A stretch of 64,000 nt of DNA from Anderseniella sp. (GCA_030626025.1 DAOUPT010000008.1:1-64000), one strand, 5' to 3'. Positions 9,448 through 19,349 are shown, numbered from the stretch's first letter. Translations and numbers: made by a program. The notes: generated from the sequence alone by a model not told the origin.

Positions 9448-9688
9448 GGAATTCTCGCGTAATTATTTTCGACTTCCGATCGACTATACACCAATGGCAC
9501 CCGTGGGCGAAACTCGCTGACGGATGGAGACTTCCTTACCTCCCGCTCACAACTATTAAAGATGAGATTGTGTAAGGCTGCCCAAAGACGTGATGTGTCA
9601 TTTGGAAATCGCGGTGTTCATAGGCTTTTTAGGGGTTGGTGTCAATGGCGCCTCAAGCTACACTGTTCGCCAATACATTTCAAACCAC
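9448..9688. other. Intergenic region upstream of ffh
   Basis: No credible gene was found. I looked for the SRP 4.5S RNA (conserved GGAAGCA tetraloop arm), which sits near ffh in some genomes, and did not see it. The stretch presumably contains the ffh operon promoter on the minus strand, but no clear -35/-10 pair can be named. Confidence 0.4.
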
Positions 9689-9721
9689 AAAAAAAGCCGC
9701 CCTCATCACGAAAGCGGCTTT
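9689..9721 (-). terminator. Rho-independent terminator of the cold-shock gene
   Basis: On the minus strand an 8-bp stem (AAAGCCGC / GCGGCTTT) with a 13-base loop ends in seven T. It lies 46 bases after the stop of the cold-shock gene and should end its transcript. Confidence 0.85.
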
Positions 9722-9766
9722 CTTTAATTCACATCAGCTAACCGGCGAACCGGTTGCCAAAAGGCG

Positions 9767-9976
9767 TTATGCTGCTGAGATGTTGTCTACAGCAGTTTTG
9801 CCTGAGCGTTCGTCAACTTTTGTGTCGTAAGATACTTTTTGACCTTCTGACAGGCTGCTCATGCCGCAGCGCTCAAGCGCAGTTGCGTGAACAAAAACAT
9901 CGTTGCCACCAGCTTCTGGTGCAATAAAGCCGTAGCCTTTTTGATCGTTGTAGAACTTAACAGTACCGGTTTCCAT
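9767..9976 (-). CDS. Cold-shock domain protein (CspA family)
   Basis: A 69 aa single cold-shock domain protein that binds single-stranded nucleic acid and acts as an RNA chaperone. The RNA-binding motifs RNP1 (KGYGFI) and RNP2 (VFVHAT) are intact. The reading frame extends upstream, but the ATG in METGTVKFYND fits the family and has AAAAAGGAA eight bases before it. The gene is monocistronic with its own terminator. Its 5' leader appears long (over 100 bases to the next plausible boundary), as in other csp genes, which hints at post-transcriptional temperature control; that is inference. Confidence 0.94.
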   Translation of the reverse strand: METGTVKFYNDQKGYGFIAPEAGGNDVFVHATALERCGMSSLSEGQKVSYDTKVDERSGKTAVDNISAA

Positions 9977-10208
9977 GGAGAAATTCCTTTTTGTTTCCAT
10001 GTTATACATAAAGACCTGACCCTGCATTGGCGCAGGAAAAAGCCCAATTTGTCGATTTTGAAGGAAGTTCTAAACGTGCGTCTAATAGTTCAAGGCGTAG
10101 TGGCATAGGTAGTCCGACGAAATTCGATTGCATGCACATAGCCTTTTTTTGACCAAATGACAAGGGCCAGCCTGCAAACAGCCTTAAAACTCACATTTAC
10201 ACCGAAAC

Positions 10209-10670
10209 TCAGGCCCGGTTAAACCCACGCAAAATATACGTTGTGATCATTGCCAGCAGAAAAATAATCAGGGCAATAGCCGCGATCGGGAACAGGCCCG
10301 ATGACAAAAAATCGCCCACTTTCGGACCACAAACAGTAAAAAGTTCCTTGATCGGTCGCCAGAGCCAGGCCACAAGAAACCCGACGATCAGCCCGGTCAG
10401 CAAGCGACCGGTGCCGCGCGAGGAAAGCTCTTCTTTACCGCCATAGGGTGAAAACATGATGCCCGCTCCCCAACCCAGCACGGCGGCGGTTGTGCCGGCC
10501 AAAAGCAGGGCCGGGCGCACTTGGGCTGGCATGCCTGAAACGAAATAACCGATTGCCAGCACCGCCCCTGTGACCATCGCCAGTGTCAACCAGACATCCA
10601 GCCAACCAGTACCAGATCGGCGCCTAACCGCCATTTTTCGAGAGTCGTTTGCGTCCCCGGATTGCGACAT
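10209..10670 (-). CDS. Small four-helix membrane protein of unknown function
   Basis: A 153 aa protein with a charged N-terminus (MSQSGDANDSRK, then RRR) and four probable membrane helices: about 23-45 (WLDVWLTLAMVTGAVLAIGY), 52-72, 90-108 (LLTGLIVGFLVAWLW) and 125-148 (LFPIAAIALIIFLLAMITTYIL). I do not recognise the family. The start at 10670 is chosen because GGGAG lies eight bases upstream; another ATG is 6 bases earlier. It is isolated between the cold-shock gene and the divergent dapF operon. Confidence 0.65.
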   Translation of the reverse strand: MSQSGDANDSRKMAVRRRSGTGWLDVWLTLAMVTGAVLAIGYFVSGMPAQVRPALLLAGTTAAVLGWGAGIMFSPYGGKEELSSRGTGRLLTGLIVGFLVAWLWRPIKELFTVCGPKVGDFLSSGLFPIAAIALIIFLLAMITTYILRGFNRA

Positions 10671-10920
10671 ATCCATGTCTCCCAACCATTATTCTGTAAA
10701 ACTCGGATCCGCATCCACTTGTAATACTAACGGTAAAACACGCTTGTGTTGAGTCAATTTTTCCGCAATTGCCATTAGCGTTAACGCCGCAAAATTCAGT
10801 GGAGAATACACCGAAAAATACCGCGGAGAAGTGTCGGAGAACAGCCTGGAGCAGGCGGAATAGCTGCTGGAACAACAACAACTATGGCATTTATTCCGCA
10901 AAACCACTATATAGCAGCCC

Positions 10921-11793
10921 ATGAACAACTCGATTACACATTTTCGCAAAATGAACGGTCTCGGCAATGATTTTATTGTCCTTGATCACCGCATTAACGG
11001 CTTCAAAATCACCGACGATTTTGTCCGCGCTGTGGCTGATCGCGACACCGGTATCGGTTGCGACCAATTGATTATCATGACCCCGTCTAAAGTTGCCGAC
11101 ACCCGGATGCGCATCTGGAACAATGCCGGTGGCGAAGTGGAATCCTGTGGCAATGCCACCCGCTGCATCGCCGATATTCTGTTCAAGGAAACCGGCAAGG
11201 ATACTGTGCTGGTTGACACCACCGGCGGCCTGTTGATTTGCACCACGGCTGAAAATGACATGATCACCGTTGATATGGGAGAGCCCAAATTCGACTGGCA
11301 GGACATTCCCTTGTCCGAGGAGTTTTACGACACCACCGGCATTGAATTGCAAATCGGCCCGATTGATGATCCATTGCTGCATACCCCCTCTGTGGTCAAT
11401 GTCGGCAACCCCCATGCTATTTTCTGGGTCGAAGATGTTGAAGGCTATGACCTGGCCCGCACCGGCCCGCTGCTGGAGATGCATCCGATCTTCCCTGAAG
11501 GGGCAAATATTTCACTGGCCAAAGTTACCAATACTGAACAGGGTGATCACATCACCTTAAAAGTCTGGGAACGCGGCGCCGGTTTGACCCGGGCTTGTGG
11601 CACCGGCGCCTGCGCTGCAGCAGTGTGTGCTGCACGCAAGGAACTCACCGATCGCAAAGTCACGGTCTCACTTCCCGGCGGTGATCTGGAAATCGAATGG
11701 CGCTCCCATGACGACCACATCCTGATGACCGGCCCGGTGACCTATGATTTCGAAGGCTCCCTGCCCGATCATTTTTTCACCAGCGCGGCCTGA
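10921..11793 (+). CDS. dapF: Diaminopimelate epimerase
   Basis: DapF converts LL- to meso-diaminopimelate for lysine and peptidoglycan synthesis without a cofactor. The 290 aa protein has MNGLGNDFIV near the N-terminus and both catalytic cysteines: Cys76 in ESCGNATRC and Cys226 in RACGTGACAA. It opens a four-gene operon with mtaB (4 bases later), ftsY and yciB, the usual order in Hyphomicrobiales. Confidence 0.97.
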   Translation: MNNSITHFRKMNGLGNDFIVLDHRINGFKITDDFVRAVADRDTGIGCDQLIIMTPSKVADTRMRIWNNAGGEVESCGNATRCIADILFKETGKDTVLVDTTGGLLICTTAENDMITVDMGEPKFDWQDIPLSEEFYDTTGIELQIGPIDDPLLHTPSVVNVGNPHAIFWVEDVEGYDLARTGPLLEMHPIFPEGANISLAKVTNTEQGDHITLKVWERGAGLTRACGTGACAAAVCAARKELTDRKVTVSLPGGDLEIEWRSHDDHILMTGPVTYDFEGSLPDHFFTSAA

Positions 11794-11796
11794 ATA

Positions 11797-13071
11797 ATGG
11801 CCGGCTCGCAAGTCATAACCTTTGGTTGCCGTCTCAATTCATTTGAATCAGAGATCATGCAAAACCATGCCCAAAATTCTGACATGGATAACACCATCAT
11901 TTTCAACACCTGCGCTGTAACCGCTGAGGCCCAGCGGCAGGCCCGGCAGGCCATTCGCCGGGCAAAACGTGAAAACCCTGACGCCAATATCATCGTCACC
12001 GGCTGCGCTGCACAAATTGATGCCACAAGCTTTGCTGAAATGACCGAGGTCAATCTGGTTCTCGGCAATGAAGAAAAACTGCAAGCCCAAAGCTATAGCC
12101 AAATCGATTTCGGTCTCGACAATGAGGAAAAAATTCAGGTCAACGACATTATGTCAGTTACCGAAACCGCGCCGCAACTGATTGACGGTTTTGGCGAACG
12201 CTCCCGGGCTTTCGTCCAAATTCAAAACGGCTGCGATCACCGCTGCACCTTTTGCATCATACCGTTCGGTCGCGGTAATTCGCGTTCGGTGCCATCGGGT
12301 GAAATTATCGCCCAGATCAATCGTCTGGTCGACAACGGCTATAAAGAAGTCGTGCTGACCGGTGTCGACATAACCGCTTACGGGTCCGACCTTCCCGGTA
12401 ATCTGACATTGGGCAAGCTGGTGCAAAAACTGCTCAAAGCGGTTCCCGACCTTGCCCGCCTGCGCCTGTCCTCAATCGATTCTGTAGAGATTGATGATGC
12501 CCTGATCGATGCCATCAGTAATGAACAACGGCTGATGCCCCATATTCATTTGTCATTGCAAGCCGGTGACAACATGATCCTCAAACGGATGAAGCGCCGC
12601 CATTCCCGCGAGCATTCACTGGAATTCTGCCAGCAATTGAAAAAGGCCCGCAAAGACATCGTTTTTGGTGCCGATCTGATTGCCGGTTTCCCGACCGAAA
12701 CCGATGAGATGTTTGAAAACACCCTGGCACTTGTCGATCAATGTGACCTGACCTATTTGCACGTCTTTCCCTATTCGCCACGCCCGAACACCCCGGCAGC
12801 CCGTATGCCACAAGTCAACGGACGCATCATTCGCGACCGCGCCGCCCGCCTTCGTGCTGCCGGTGCGCTACGGCTGGAGCGATTTCTTGAACGCCAGACC
12901 GGCACCATTTGCTCGGCCCTGATTGAAACAGAAACGACCGCCCGCAGCGAACATTTCGCCCCAATCAAACTACAAGATGAAAACCTTCCCTCTAGCGCGG
13001 TTGGCGCTATTTTAAATGTCAAAATCACCGGCACGGCAAACGGCAAATTACAAGGTCATGCGGCACCATGA
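11797..13071 (+). CDS. mtaB: tRNA t6A37 methylthiotransferase MtaB
   Basis: A radical-SAM enzyme that adds a methylthio group to t6A37 of ANN-reading tRNAs, giving ms2t6A. In 424 aa it shows the UPF0004 N-terminal domain with three cluster-binding cysteines (Cys11 in FGCRLNS, Cys39 in FNTCA, Cys70 in VTGCAAQ) and the radical-SAM CxxxCxxC at 146-153 (CDHRCTFC), followed by a C-terminal TRAM-like region. GCRLNS is typical of MtaB rather than MiaB. It overlaps the ftsY start by 4 bases. Confidence 0.94.
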   Translation: MAGSQVITFGCRLNSFESEIMQNHAQNSDMDNTIIFNTCAVTAEAQRQARQAIRRAKRENPDANIIVTGCAAQIDATSFAEMTEVNLVLGNEEKLQAQSYSQIDFGLDNEEKIQVNDIMSVTETAPQLIDGFGERSRAFVQIQNGCDHRCTFCIIPFGRGNSRSVPSGEIIAQINRLVDNGYKEVVLTGVDITAYGSDLPGNLTLGKLVQKLLKAVPDLARLRLSSIDSVEIDDALIDAISNEQRLMPHIHLSLQAGDNMILKRMKRRHSREHSLEFCQQLKKARKDIVFGADLIAGFPTETDEMFENTLALVDQCDLTYLHVFPYSPRPNTPAARMPQVNGRIIRDRAARLRAAGALRLERFLERQTGTICSALIETETTARSEHFAPIKLQDENLPSSAVGAILNVKITGTANGKLQGHAAP

Positions 13072-14378
13072 GTGAAAAGAAAAAAGGCGGCTTTTTCAAA
13101 CGCCTGTTCAACCGGATAAAAGGCAAACCGGCACAAGAAGAAACAGATGAGACAATTCCTGAGGACCAGGCAGCACTGGAAGCACCACAGGAACAAGACA
13201 CATCGCTGACTACTGAACAATTGCCGGAACCCGAAGTTCAGCCCGAACCAGAGCCGGAACCCGAGGTTCAACCCGAGCCAGAGCCGGAACCCGAGGTTCA
13301 ACCCGAGCCAGAACCGGAACCTGAGGTTCAACCCGAACCAGAGCCGGAACTTGAGGTTCAACCCGAACCAGAGCCGGAACCCGAGGTTCAACCCGAGCCA
13401 GAACCAGAGCCGGAACCTGAGGTTCAGCCAGAACCGGAACCTGCCGCATCAAGCAAAAAAGGTTGGTTTGGCCGCCTTCGCTCCGGCCTTGCCAAATCCT
13501 CAAATGCCCTAACCAGCGGCATTACCAGTGTTTTCACCAAGCGCAAGCTTGATGCCGATACCATTCAGGATTTTGAGGACATTCTCATTCAGGCCGATCT
13601 TGGCATTGATATGGCCACGCGGATTACTGAAAAAGTTTCCAAGGGACGTTTTGACAAGGAAATCGACCCACAGGAAATCAAACAGATTCTGGCCGATGAA
13701 ATCACCGCTGTGCTTAAACCGGTTGAAATTCCCTTCACCTTTGATGAAAGCCAAAAACCCTTCGTCATTCTGGTGGTTGGCGTTAACGGGGCTGGCAAAA
13801 CCACAACCATCGGCAAGTTGGGTGCCATTGCAACCAATGAGGGTTTTTCCGTTACCGTGGCCGCTTGCGACACCTTCCGGGCCGCCGCCGTTGAGCAACT
13901 CAAAGTCTGGGGTCAGCGTATCGGTGCTGACGTTGTATCAGCGCCAACCGGAGCCGATGCTGCCGGTCTTGCCTTTGATGCCCAGAAACAGGCTACACAA
14001 TCGGGCAGTGACATTTTGATCATTGATACCGCCGGTCGCCTGCAAAATAAAGCCGACCTGATGGCCGAACTGGAAAAAATCGTCCGGGTTCTAAAAAAAC
14101 AGGATGATGGCGCTCCCCATGCGGTGCTTTTGGTACTCGATGCCACAACCGGTCAGAATGCAGTGACCCAGACCGAAATATTTGCTAAAATCGCCGGGGT
14201 GACCGGCATCATCATGACCAAGCTTGATGGCACTGCTCGCGGTGGTATTCTGGTTGCCATTGCCGAGAAATTCAAACTGCCCATCCATGCCATTGGCGTT
14301 GGTGAACAAATTGACGATTTTCAACCCTTTGACGCGGACGCCTTTGCCCGCGCAATCGCAGGACTCGATGACGAATGA
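13068..14378 (+). CDS. ftsY: Signal recognition particle receptor FtsY
   Basis: FtsY is the SRP receptor GTPase at the inner membrane. The 436 aa protein has a basic start ([17 protein letters not shown], a possible lipid-binding helix), an acidic linker (about 28-126) made largely of [10 protein letters not shown] decapeptides, and the NG domain from about 131 with the P-loop [10 protein letters not shown] near 240, [26 protein letters not shown] and [13 protein letters not shown]. An acidic N-terminal A domain is normal for proteobacterial FtsY; the regular repeat is the oddity. It overlaps mtaB by 4 bases upstream and yciB by 4 bases downstream. Confidence 0.97.
   Translation: MSEKKKGGFFKRLFNRIKGKPAQEETDETIPEDQAALEAPQEQDTSLTTEQLPEPEVQPEPEPEPEVQPEPEPEPEVQPEPEPEPEVQPEPEPELEVQPEPEPEPEVQPEPEPEPEPEVQPEPEPAASSKKGWFGRLRSGLAKSSNALTSGITSVFTKRKLDADTIQDFEDILIQADLGIDMATRITEKVSKGRFDKEIDPQEIKQILADEITAVLKPVEIPFTFDESQKPFVILVVGVNGAGKTTTIGKLGAIATNEGFSVTVAACDTFRAAAVEQLKVWGQRIGADVVSAPTGADAAGLAFDAQKQATQSGSDILIIDTAGRLQNKADLMAELEKIVRVLKKQDDGAPHAVLLVLDATTGQNAVTQTEIFAKIAGVTGIIMTKLDGTARGGILVAIAEKFKLPIHAIGVGEQIDDFQPFDADAFARAIAGLDDE
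13224..13445 (+). repeat. 30-bp tandem repeats coding for [10 protein letters not shown] in ftsY
   Basis: About seven imperfect 30-bp units code for decapeptides of Pro-Glu dipeptides broken by a Val-Gln step (residues 53-126 of FtsY). The units differ by synonymous changes and one Pro-to-Leu change, and the last unit has an additional PE. Such a tract is prone to slippage in multiples of 30 bp, which would keep the frame. Confidence 0.9.
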
Positions 14379-14968
14379 ACCAATCGGCTGAACAAATAAG
14401 CGCTGAACGAAAAATGCCCGGTGGCCTCAAAGCCCTACTCGAATTTGGCCCATTACTGGCGTTTTTTGTCGCTTTCAAATTTGCTGATATTTTTACCGCC
14501 ACACTGGTCATCATGATTACCACACCAATTGCCCTGGCAATAACCTGGTTCATCACCCGCAAACTGTCGATCATGCCGATTGTTACCCTGGTTCTGATTG
14601 CAGTATTTGGCGGATTGACTTTGTATCTGAAAGACCCGGTATTTATCCAGATCAAAGTCACCATCATCAATTGCCTGTTTGCCGCAATACTGCTTGGCGG
14701 TTGGCTGGTCAAAAAACCATTGCTGAAATTTGTTTTTGGCGAAGCCATGAACCTTGATGAAACCGGTTGGCGAAAATTGACCCTGAACTGGGGATTGTTC
14801 TTTTTGGCCATCGCGATCGCCAATGAGATCATCCGACAATATGTCAGCATGGACACCTGGGTGACCTATAAAACATTTGGCATTCTACCTCTGACTTTCA
14901 TTTTTGCCATGTCGCAAATGCCTCTCATGCAGCGCCATATGATACCCGAAGATGAAGAAAAAAGCTAA
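14375..14968 (+). CDS. yciB: Inner-membrane-spanning protein YciB (septation protein A family)
   Basis: A 197 aa polytopic inner-membrane protein of the YciB/IspZ family, linked in enterobacteria to envelope and division integrity. Hydrophobic segments lie near 24-42, 46-66, 73-90, 99-120, 132-150 and 160-180, with [21 protein letters not shown] close to the family N-terminus. The C-terminal [10 protein letters not shown] fits the family. It overlaps ftsY by 4 bases and closes the dapF operon. Confidence 0.9.
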   Translation: MNQSAEQISAERKMPGGLKALLEFGPLLAFFVAFKFADIFTATLVIMITTPIALAITWFITRKLSIMPIVTLVLIAVFGGLTLYLKDPVFIQIKVTIINCLFAAILLGGWLVKKPLLKFVFGEAMNLDETGWRKLTLNWGLFFLAIAIANEIIRQYVSMDTWVTYKTFGILPLTFIFAMSQMPLMQRHMIPEDEEKS

Positions 14969-15179
14969 ATTCATCACTGCTCAGGTCAGGGCCTGTTGAC
15001 AATTCTGGTCACATTCTCACAAAATGTCAAAAAATCATTTGAACAATCTTCCACAACCTTTACGGTAGCGTCGGTAATTCGGGGAAGAGAGAACACTATT
15101 CGCAACCAGTAAGAGTTAGGTCTTCATTGGCGCGTAAGCCATGTCCCCAAAGTGATGCGAACAAAACGATGTGGTACAA

Positions 15180-15623
15180 ATGGTAGAATCAACAATCGTC
15201 AAGCAACTCGAACGCTCGACATATCACTTATTGAAACGAGCCGCCAAACACGCAGCCAATCTGCACGGCGATAAAGTCGGCAAACACGGTCTTACACAAC
15301 GCCAGTTTGCTGTGCTGATTGCCGTCGATGAAAATGAAGGGCTTAGCCAAACCATGCTGGTAACCCTGACCAGCATTGACCGCTCGACCATGGCCGACCT
15401 TGTCGGTCGGTTGATCGCACAAGGCTATATCCGGCGAAAGCGCGACAAAACTGATGGCCGCAGAAATGTCCTAAAGATGACAGCTGCCGGCAAACGCGCC
15501 CTGCAAACCGCCGGTCCCGGCATCGCCAGTGTAGACCGCAAGCTCACCAGCCTGATCCCAAAAGAACACCGAAAATCATTTCGGGCAGCGCTGAAAATTT
15601 TAGCCCAGCAAGCAGCGAGTTGA
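15180..15623 (+). CDS. MarR-family transcriptional regulator
   Basis: A winged-helix regulator of about 147 aa: TQRQFAVLIAVDENEGLSQTMLVTLTSIDRSTMADLVGRLIAQGYIRRKRDKTDGRRNVLKMT is the MarR DNA-binding core with the wing (RDKTDGRRN). Family members repress neighbouring genes and release DNA on binding phenolic or other ligands. A GTG nine bases earlier is an alternative start. No partner gene is obvious; it stands between the dapF operon and a convergent transaminase gene, so its target is unclear. Confidence 0.88.
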   Translation: MVESTIVKQLERSTYHLLKRAAKHAANLHGDKVGKHGLTQRQFAVLIAVDENEGLSQTMLVTLTSIDRSTMADLVGRLIAQGYIRRKRDKTDGRRNVLKMTAAGKRALQTAGPGIASVDRKLTSLIPKEHRKSFRAALKILAQQAAS

Positions 15624-15624
15624 C

Positions 15625-15678
15625 CGGGGCATATTCGTTACCCCCGGTCGTGTAGGGCGTGATGCATTGCGCCCTACA
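15625..15678. terminator. Double hairpin between converging genes
   Basis: Two inverted repeats follow the MarR stop: CCGGGGC-atattcgtta-CCCCCGG (imperfect) and a perfect 9-bp stem TGTAGGGCG / CGCCCTACA with a 10-base loop (15651-15678). They lie between converging genes and may act as a bidirectional terminator, though neither is followed by a strong T run. Confidence 0.5.
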
Positions 15679-15705
15679 AAATTGTATTGTTTTCAGTTCG
15701 CCCGC

Positions 15706-16575
15706 TCAACCGGCAACCTTGATCACCGCATTCTCTCTGGCATTGTCCAGGTACAGCGCCCGCAATTGCCGGTAGACCTTGCCCGGTTTGCCATCACCAA
15801 TCATCTGACCGTCAATTTCAACCACCGGCAGCACCGAGCAGGAAGCTGCTGACATCAACGCTTCATCAGCCTCCAACGCTTCTTTTATGGTGAACGGGCG
15901 TTCTTCAATTCTGATCTGGTGTTCTGCTGCCAGTTTGAGCAATAATTTACGCCTGATCCCGGCCAGTATTAAATTTGACAGCGGCCGGGTGATCAGCACA
16001 CCGTCTTTGACAATATAGGCTGATGACGAGGTTCCCTCGGTGACAAAACCATCCTCAACCATCCAGCCTTCATAGCCGCCCTTTACATTGGCCGCCTGTT
16101 TGGCCAGACATTGGGCCAAAAGCGCGATGGATTTGATATCACGGCGCTTCCAGCGGATATCATCGACGATAGCTACCTTGATGCCCGATTCGGCCAATGG
16201 ATTATCGCGATGGCGCACCACCTGGGTAAAGGCCATCAGGGTTGTCGGGGTATCTTCGGGAAAACCAAAACTGCGCTGGGGCACCATCCCGCGCGTTACT
16301 TGCGAATATATCATGCCTTCGCTCAGATCATTGCGATCAATCAACTGGCGATGCATCTCAAGGTACTCTTCTTTGCTGCACGGCCAGTCAATCTGCAATT
16401 CACTCAAACTGTTTTCAAGCCGGACCAGAAACGGCTCAACATCCACCATCAATCCGTCCATCACCGGCACCACTTCATAAGCACCATCACCAAACAGAAA
16501 CCCGCGATCAAATATCGAAACCTTTGCCTCACCTTCGGGCAAATACTCCCCATTCAAATAAACAGTTCTGCTCAT
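15706..16575 (-). CDS. dat: D-amino-acid transaminase
   Basis: A PLP-dependent fold-type IV transaminase of 289 aa. YLNGEYLPEGEAKVSIFDRGFLFGDGAYEV at the start, the catalytic Lys in RRDIKSIALL (near 148), EGTSSSAYIV and LAGIRRKLLL near the C-terminus fit D-alanine/D-amino-acid aminotransferase, which swaps the amino group between D-amino acids and 2-oxo acids. Branched-chain transaminase is the main alternative, but the RDIKSIALL context favours the D-specific type. ATG at 16575 is preferred to an adjacent GTG. Confidence 0.86.
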   Translation of the reverse strand: MSRTVYLNGEYLPEGEAKVSIFDRGFLFGDGAYEVVPVMDGLMVDVEPFLVRLENSLSELQIDWPCSKEEYLEMHRQLIDRNDLSEGMIYSQVTRGMVPQRSFGFPEDTPTTLMAFTQVVRHRDNPLAESGIKVAIVDDIRWKRRDIKSIALLAQCLAKQAANVKGGYEGWMVEDGFVTEGTSSSAYIVKDGVLITRPLSNLILAGIRRKLLLKLAAEHQIRIEERPFTIKEALEADEALMSAASCSVLPVVEIDGQMIGDGKPGKVYRQLRALYLDNARENAVIKVAG

Positions 16576-16692
16576 CACTTTATCCTTTTAATCACAGGTG
16601 AATCGATCTGGCTTTTAGCACCGCAAACCTATTCTTAAATTTCACCACGGTCCAGTCTTGAAATAATCATCACAAAAGGTTATTTGCCAATT

Positions 16693-17688
16693 ATGGCCAA
16701 CAAAAACACCAACCCCTATTATCAGGGACCGCCCAGCGACCATTTTGACGGCACCCGATTTTTTTTGCCCCGTCATACCAGGTCAAATGGTTTTAGCGGC
16801 TTTCTGAAATGGAAGTTTTCCGGCAAGAAACAAAAATGGCCCAAAAACATCGAAAACCGTCACCATGCCGGACCGCCACAGCGCCATGATGCCGGGGATT
16901 TTTCAGCAACCTTTATCGGCCATGCCACGGTACTGCTGCAAATTGATGGCTTGAACATCATTACCGACCCGTTGTTTTCTGACCGCACCAGCCCGGTAAC
17001 CTATGCCGGACCCAAAAGAGTCCGGGCGCCCGGCATTGCTCTCGATAGCCTGCCGCCGATTGATTATGTGCTGCTCAGCCATAATCACTACGACCATCTT
17101 GATCTGGTCGCTTTAAACCAACTCCATGATCGCTTTGAACCGGTAATCATCACCCCGCTCGGTAACGGCACCATCATTACCAAATCCGGCCTGCCCCATC
17201 AGATTGCTGAAGCGGACTGGGGCGACACGATTATGCTTAAAGACGATGTGAAGGTCACCCTGACCCCGGCCCTGCACTGGTCAAAACGCACCTTCAGGGA
17301 TCGCAACATGGCCTTGTGGTGTGCGTTCCTGCTGCAAACCCCTTTCGGCCCGATTTATTTCGCTGGTGACACCGGCTATGGCAATGGTGATCATTTCCGC
17401 GCCATCAGGCAAGAATTTGGCCCGCCGCGATTATCATTCCTGCCGATTGGTGCCTATGAGCCACGCTGGTTCATGAAAGGCCAGCACATGAACCCCAATG
17501 ATGCCGTAAAGGCCCATCTCGACCTCGAAAGCCATCAGTCAATCGCCATCCACCACGGTACCATCCAGCTCACCGATGAGGCGGTGGAAGCCCCGTTAGA
17601 GGATCTGGCTACGGCACTGGAACATAATGGCGTTGACCCTGAACGTTTTCATGTGCTTGAGTGCGGGCAGAGCAGAAAATACAGATAG
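16693..17688 (+). CDS. MBL-fold metal-dependent hydrolase (NAPE-PLD / UlaG-like)
   Basis: A 331 aa metallo-beta-lactamase-fold protein. Metal ligands are seen in ATFIGHATVLLQIDG, SHNHYDHLD, PALHW, FAGDTGYGNGD and AIHHGTIQLTDE. The combination of GHATVL, LSHNHYDHLD and an IHHGT end is that of the NAPE-phospholipase D/UlaG-like branch; bacterial members have diverse or unknown substrates. An in-frame TTG lies 9 bases before the ATG used. It is followed 31 bases later by a thiolase-like gene on the same strand. Confidence 0.86.
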   Translation: MANKNTNPYYQGPPSDHFDGTRFFLPRHTRSNGFSGFLKWKFSGKKQKWPKNIENRHHAGPPQRHDAGDFSATFIGHATVLLQIDGLNIITDPLFSDRTSPVTYAGPKRVRAPGIALDSLPPIDYVLLSHNHYDHLDLVALNQLHDRFEPVIITPLGNGTIITKSGLPHQIAEADWGDTIMLKDDVKVTLTPALHWSKRTFRDRNMALWCAFLLQTPFGPIYFAGDTGYGNGDHFRAIRQEFGPPRLSFLPIGAYEPRWFMKGQHMNPNDAVKAHLDLESHQSIAIHHGTIQLTDEAVEAPLEDLATALEHNGVDPERFHVLECGQSRKYR

Positions 17689-17719
17689 AAAAAGATAGAA
17701 ATTAAAAGGACATTCCCTC

Positions 17720-18880
17720 ATGACCTCAATTATCGGCTGGTCACACAGCAAGTTCGGCAAACTGGAAGATCAAGACCTCGAAGACTTGATTCCAATGGCT
17801 GCCAAAAACGCTGTTATGGATGCCGGACTGGAGTTTTCTGACATTGACGCCATTTATGTCGGTAATTTCGGTGGTTTTGAGAAACAATCATTTCCCGCCG
17901 CCTTTGCCCTTGATGCCGATGAGGGCCTGCACTTCAAACCGGCCACCCGGGTCGAAAATGCCTGCGCCACCGGATCGGCAGCGATGATGATGGGGGCCAT
18001 GGACATCGAAGCCAAACGTAGCCGCTTTGTACTGGTCATCGGGGCTGAAAAAATGACCGTCGCCAGCGGTGCAGATATTGGTGACATTTTGCTCAATGCC
18101 TCACACCGTAAAACTGAAGCCGATACGCCCGGCGGCTTTGCTGGTGTTTTCGGCCAAATCGCCAATTTGTATTTCCAACGCTATGGTGACCAGTCCGCCG
18201 CCATGGCCGCCATCGCTGCCAAAAACCACCATAATGGCGTCGAGAACCCCTATGCCCAATTGCGCAAGGATTTCGGCTTTGAATTCTGCAACACGGTTTC
18301 TGACAAAAACCCACTGGTCATCGGCCCGATCCGCCGCACCGATTGCTCGCTGGTCTCAGACGGCGCTGCGGCCATCATATTGACCGACGATGAAACCGCT
18401 GCCGGTTTCGACAAGGCCGTGCGCATTCGCAGTGCCGCTCACGTCCAGGATTATCTGCCGATGGCCAAGCGCGAAATCATTGATTTTGACGGTTGCCGAG
18501 AGGCCTGGGCCAGAGCCCATGAGGCCGCAGGCACCAGCCTTGATGATTTGTCACTGGTTGAAACCCACGATTGCTTCACCATCGCCGAGCTGATCGAATA
18601 CGAAGCCATGGGACTGACTCCAAAAGGCCAGGGCGCCCGCGCCATCCATGAAGGCTGGACCAAAAAAGACGGCAAACTGCCGGTCAACCCTTCCGGCGGT
18701 CTCAAATCCAAAGGCCACCCCATCGGTGCAACCGGTGTTTCCATGCACATCATGGCCGCCATGCAATTGATGGGACAGGCCGATGGTATGCAGATCAAGG
18801 ACGCCGAACTGGCCGGCATTTTCAACATGGGCGGTGCCGCCGTGGCCAATTATGTTTCGATACTTGAACGTCTCAAATGA
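17720..18880 (+). CDS. Thiolase-family acetyl-CoA acetyltransferase-like protein
   Basis: A 386 aa thiolase-superfamily protein. The nucleophile region is VENACATGSAA (Cys82), followed by HDCFTIAELIEYEAMG near 283 and GGLKSKGHPIGATG with the catalytic His near 335. The N-terminal GWSHSKFGK and the HDCF motif are typical of the SCP-x/thiolase-like group, whose members often act in lipid or aromatic breakdown and sometimes lack condensing activity. An AAAAGGA site precedes the ATG. It shares strand and close spacing with the MBL hydrolase, but no fatty-acid oxidation genes are near. Confidence 0.86.
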   Translation: MTSIIGWSHSKFGKLEDQDLEDLIPMAAKNAVMDAGLEFSDIDAIYVGNFGGFEKQSFPAAFALDADEGLHFKPATRVENACATGSAAMMMGAMDIEAKRSRFVLVIGAEKMTVASGADIGDILLNASHRKTEADTPGGFAGVFGQIANLYFQRYGDQSAAMAAIAAKNHHNGVENPYAQLRKDFGFEFCNTVSDKNPLVIGPIRRTDCSLVSDGAAAIILTDDETAAGFDKAVRIRSAAHVQDYLPMAKREIIDFDGCREAWARAHEAAGTSLDDLSLVETHDCFTIAELIEYEAMGLTPKGQGARAIHEGWTKKDGKLPVNPSGGLKSKGHPIGATGVSMHIMAAMQLMGQADGMQIKDAELAGIFNMGGAAVANYVSILERLK

Positions 18881-18940
18881 GGCATGAAGTGAGACATTCT
18901 GCCTCTTTTTTCAGGCCAACATCAGCCCCATTTTAAGCGG

Positions 18941-19345
18941 ATGGAAAAAGCATCAACAATTACCCCGGAACTGATCGAAAAACTGGTTTACACCTTTTAT
19001 GACCAGATTCGTCAGGACGCCCTGCTCGGGCCGATTTTTGCCGCCGAGATTAAAGACTGGGATCATCATTTACCCAAAATGGTCGCCTTCTGGTCTTCGA
19101 TCACCCTCAAAACCCGCAGCTATAACGGCAGACCGGTCCCCGCCCACGTCAAACTTGAAGGCCTGACTGCGGCCCACTTTGACCATTGGCTGGAATTGTT
19201 TGAAAAAACCGCACACGATATTTTCACCCCTGAACCGGCAAACACCTTCACCAGCCGCGCCCACCAAATCGCCAACAGCCTGAAAATGGCCATTGACGTA
19301 CAACGCGGCATGCTACCGGGAATGGAAGGGGCTCTCTGCGCCTGA
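18941..19345 (+). CDS. Group III truncated haemoglobin
   Basis: A 134 aa haem protein of the TrHb3 class, which binds O2 or NO and is thought to help in nitrosative stress or microaerobic growth. Residues fit the class: Tyr20 as B10 (TFYDQIR), His69 as the proximal F8 ligand (VPAHVKL) and Trp83 as G8 (HWLELFEKT). Assignment of these positions is by comparison from memory with the Campylobacter protein. It lies 60 bases after the thiolase-like gene and may be co-transcribed with it. It converges with a small secreted protein gene 4 bases away. Confidence 0.9.
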   Translation: MEKASTITPELIEKLVYTFYDQIRQDALLGPIFAAEIKDWDHHLPKMVAFWSSITLKTRSYNGRPVPAHVKLEGLTAAHFDHWLELFEKTAHDIFTPEPANTFTSRAHQIANSLKMAIDVQRGMLPGMEGALCA

Positions 19346-19349
19346 GGTT

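Noticed and set aside
9448-9688. 4.5S SRP RNA next to ffh
   Set aside because: The conserved GGAAGCA-containing arm was not found on either strand.
13056-13503. Minus-strand open frames opposite ftsY
   Set aside because: They come from the 30-bp Pro-Glu repeats and have repeated hydrophobic or Val-Pro-Ala patterns without start signals.
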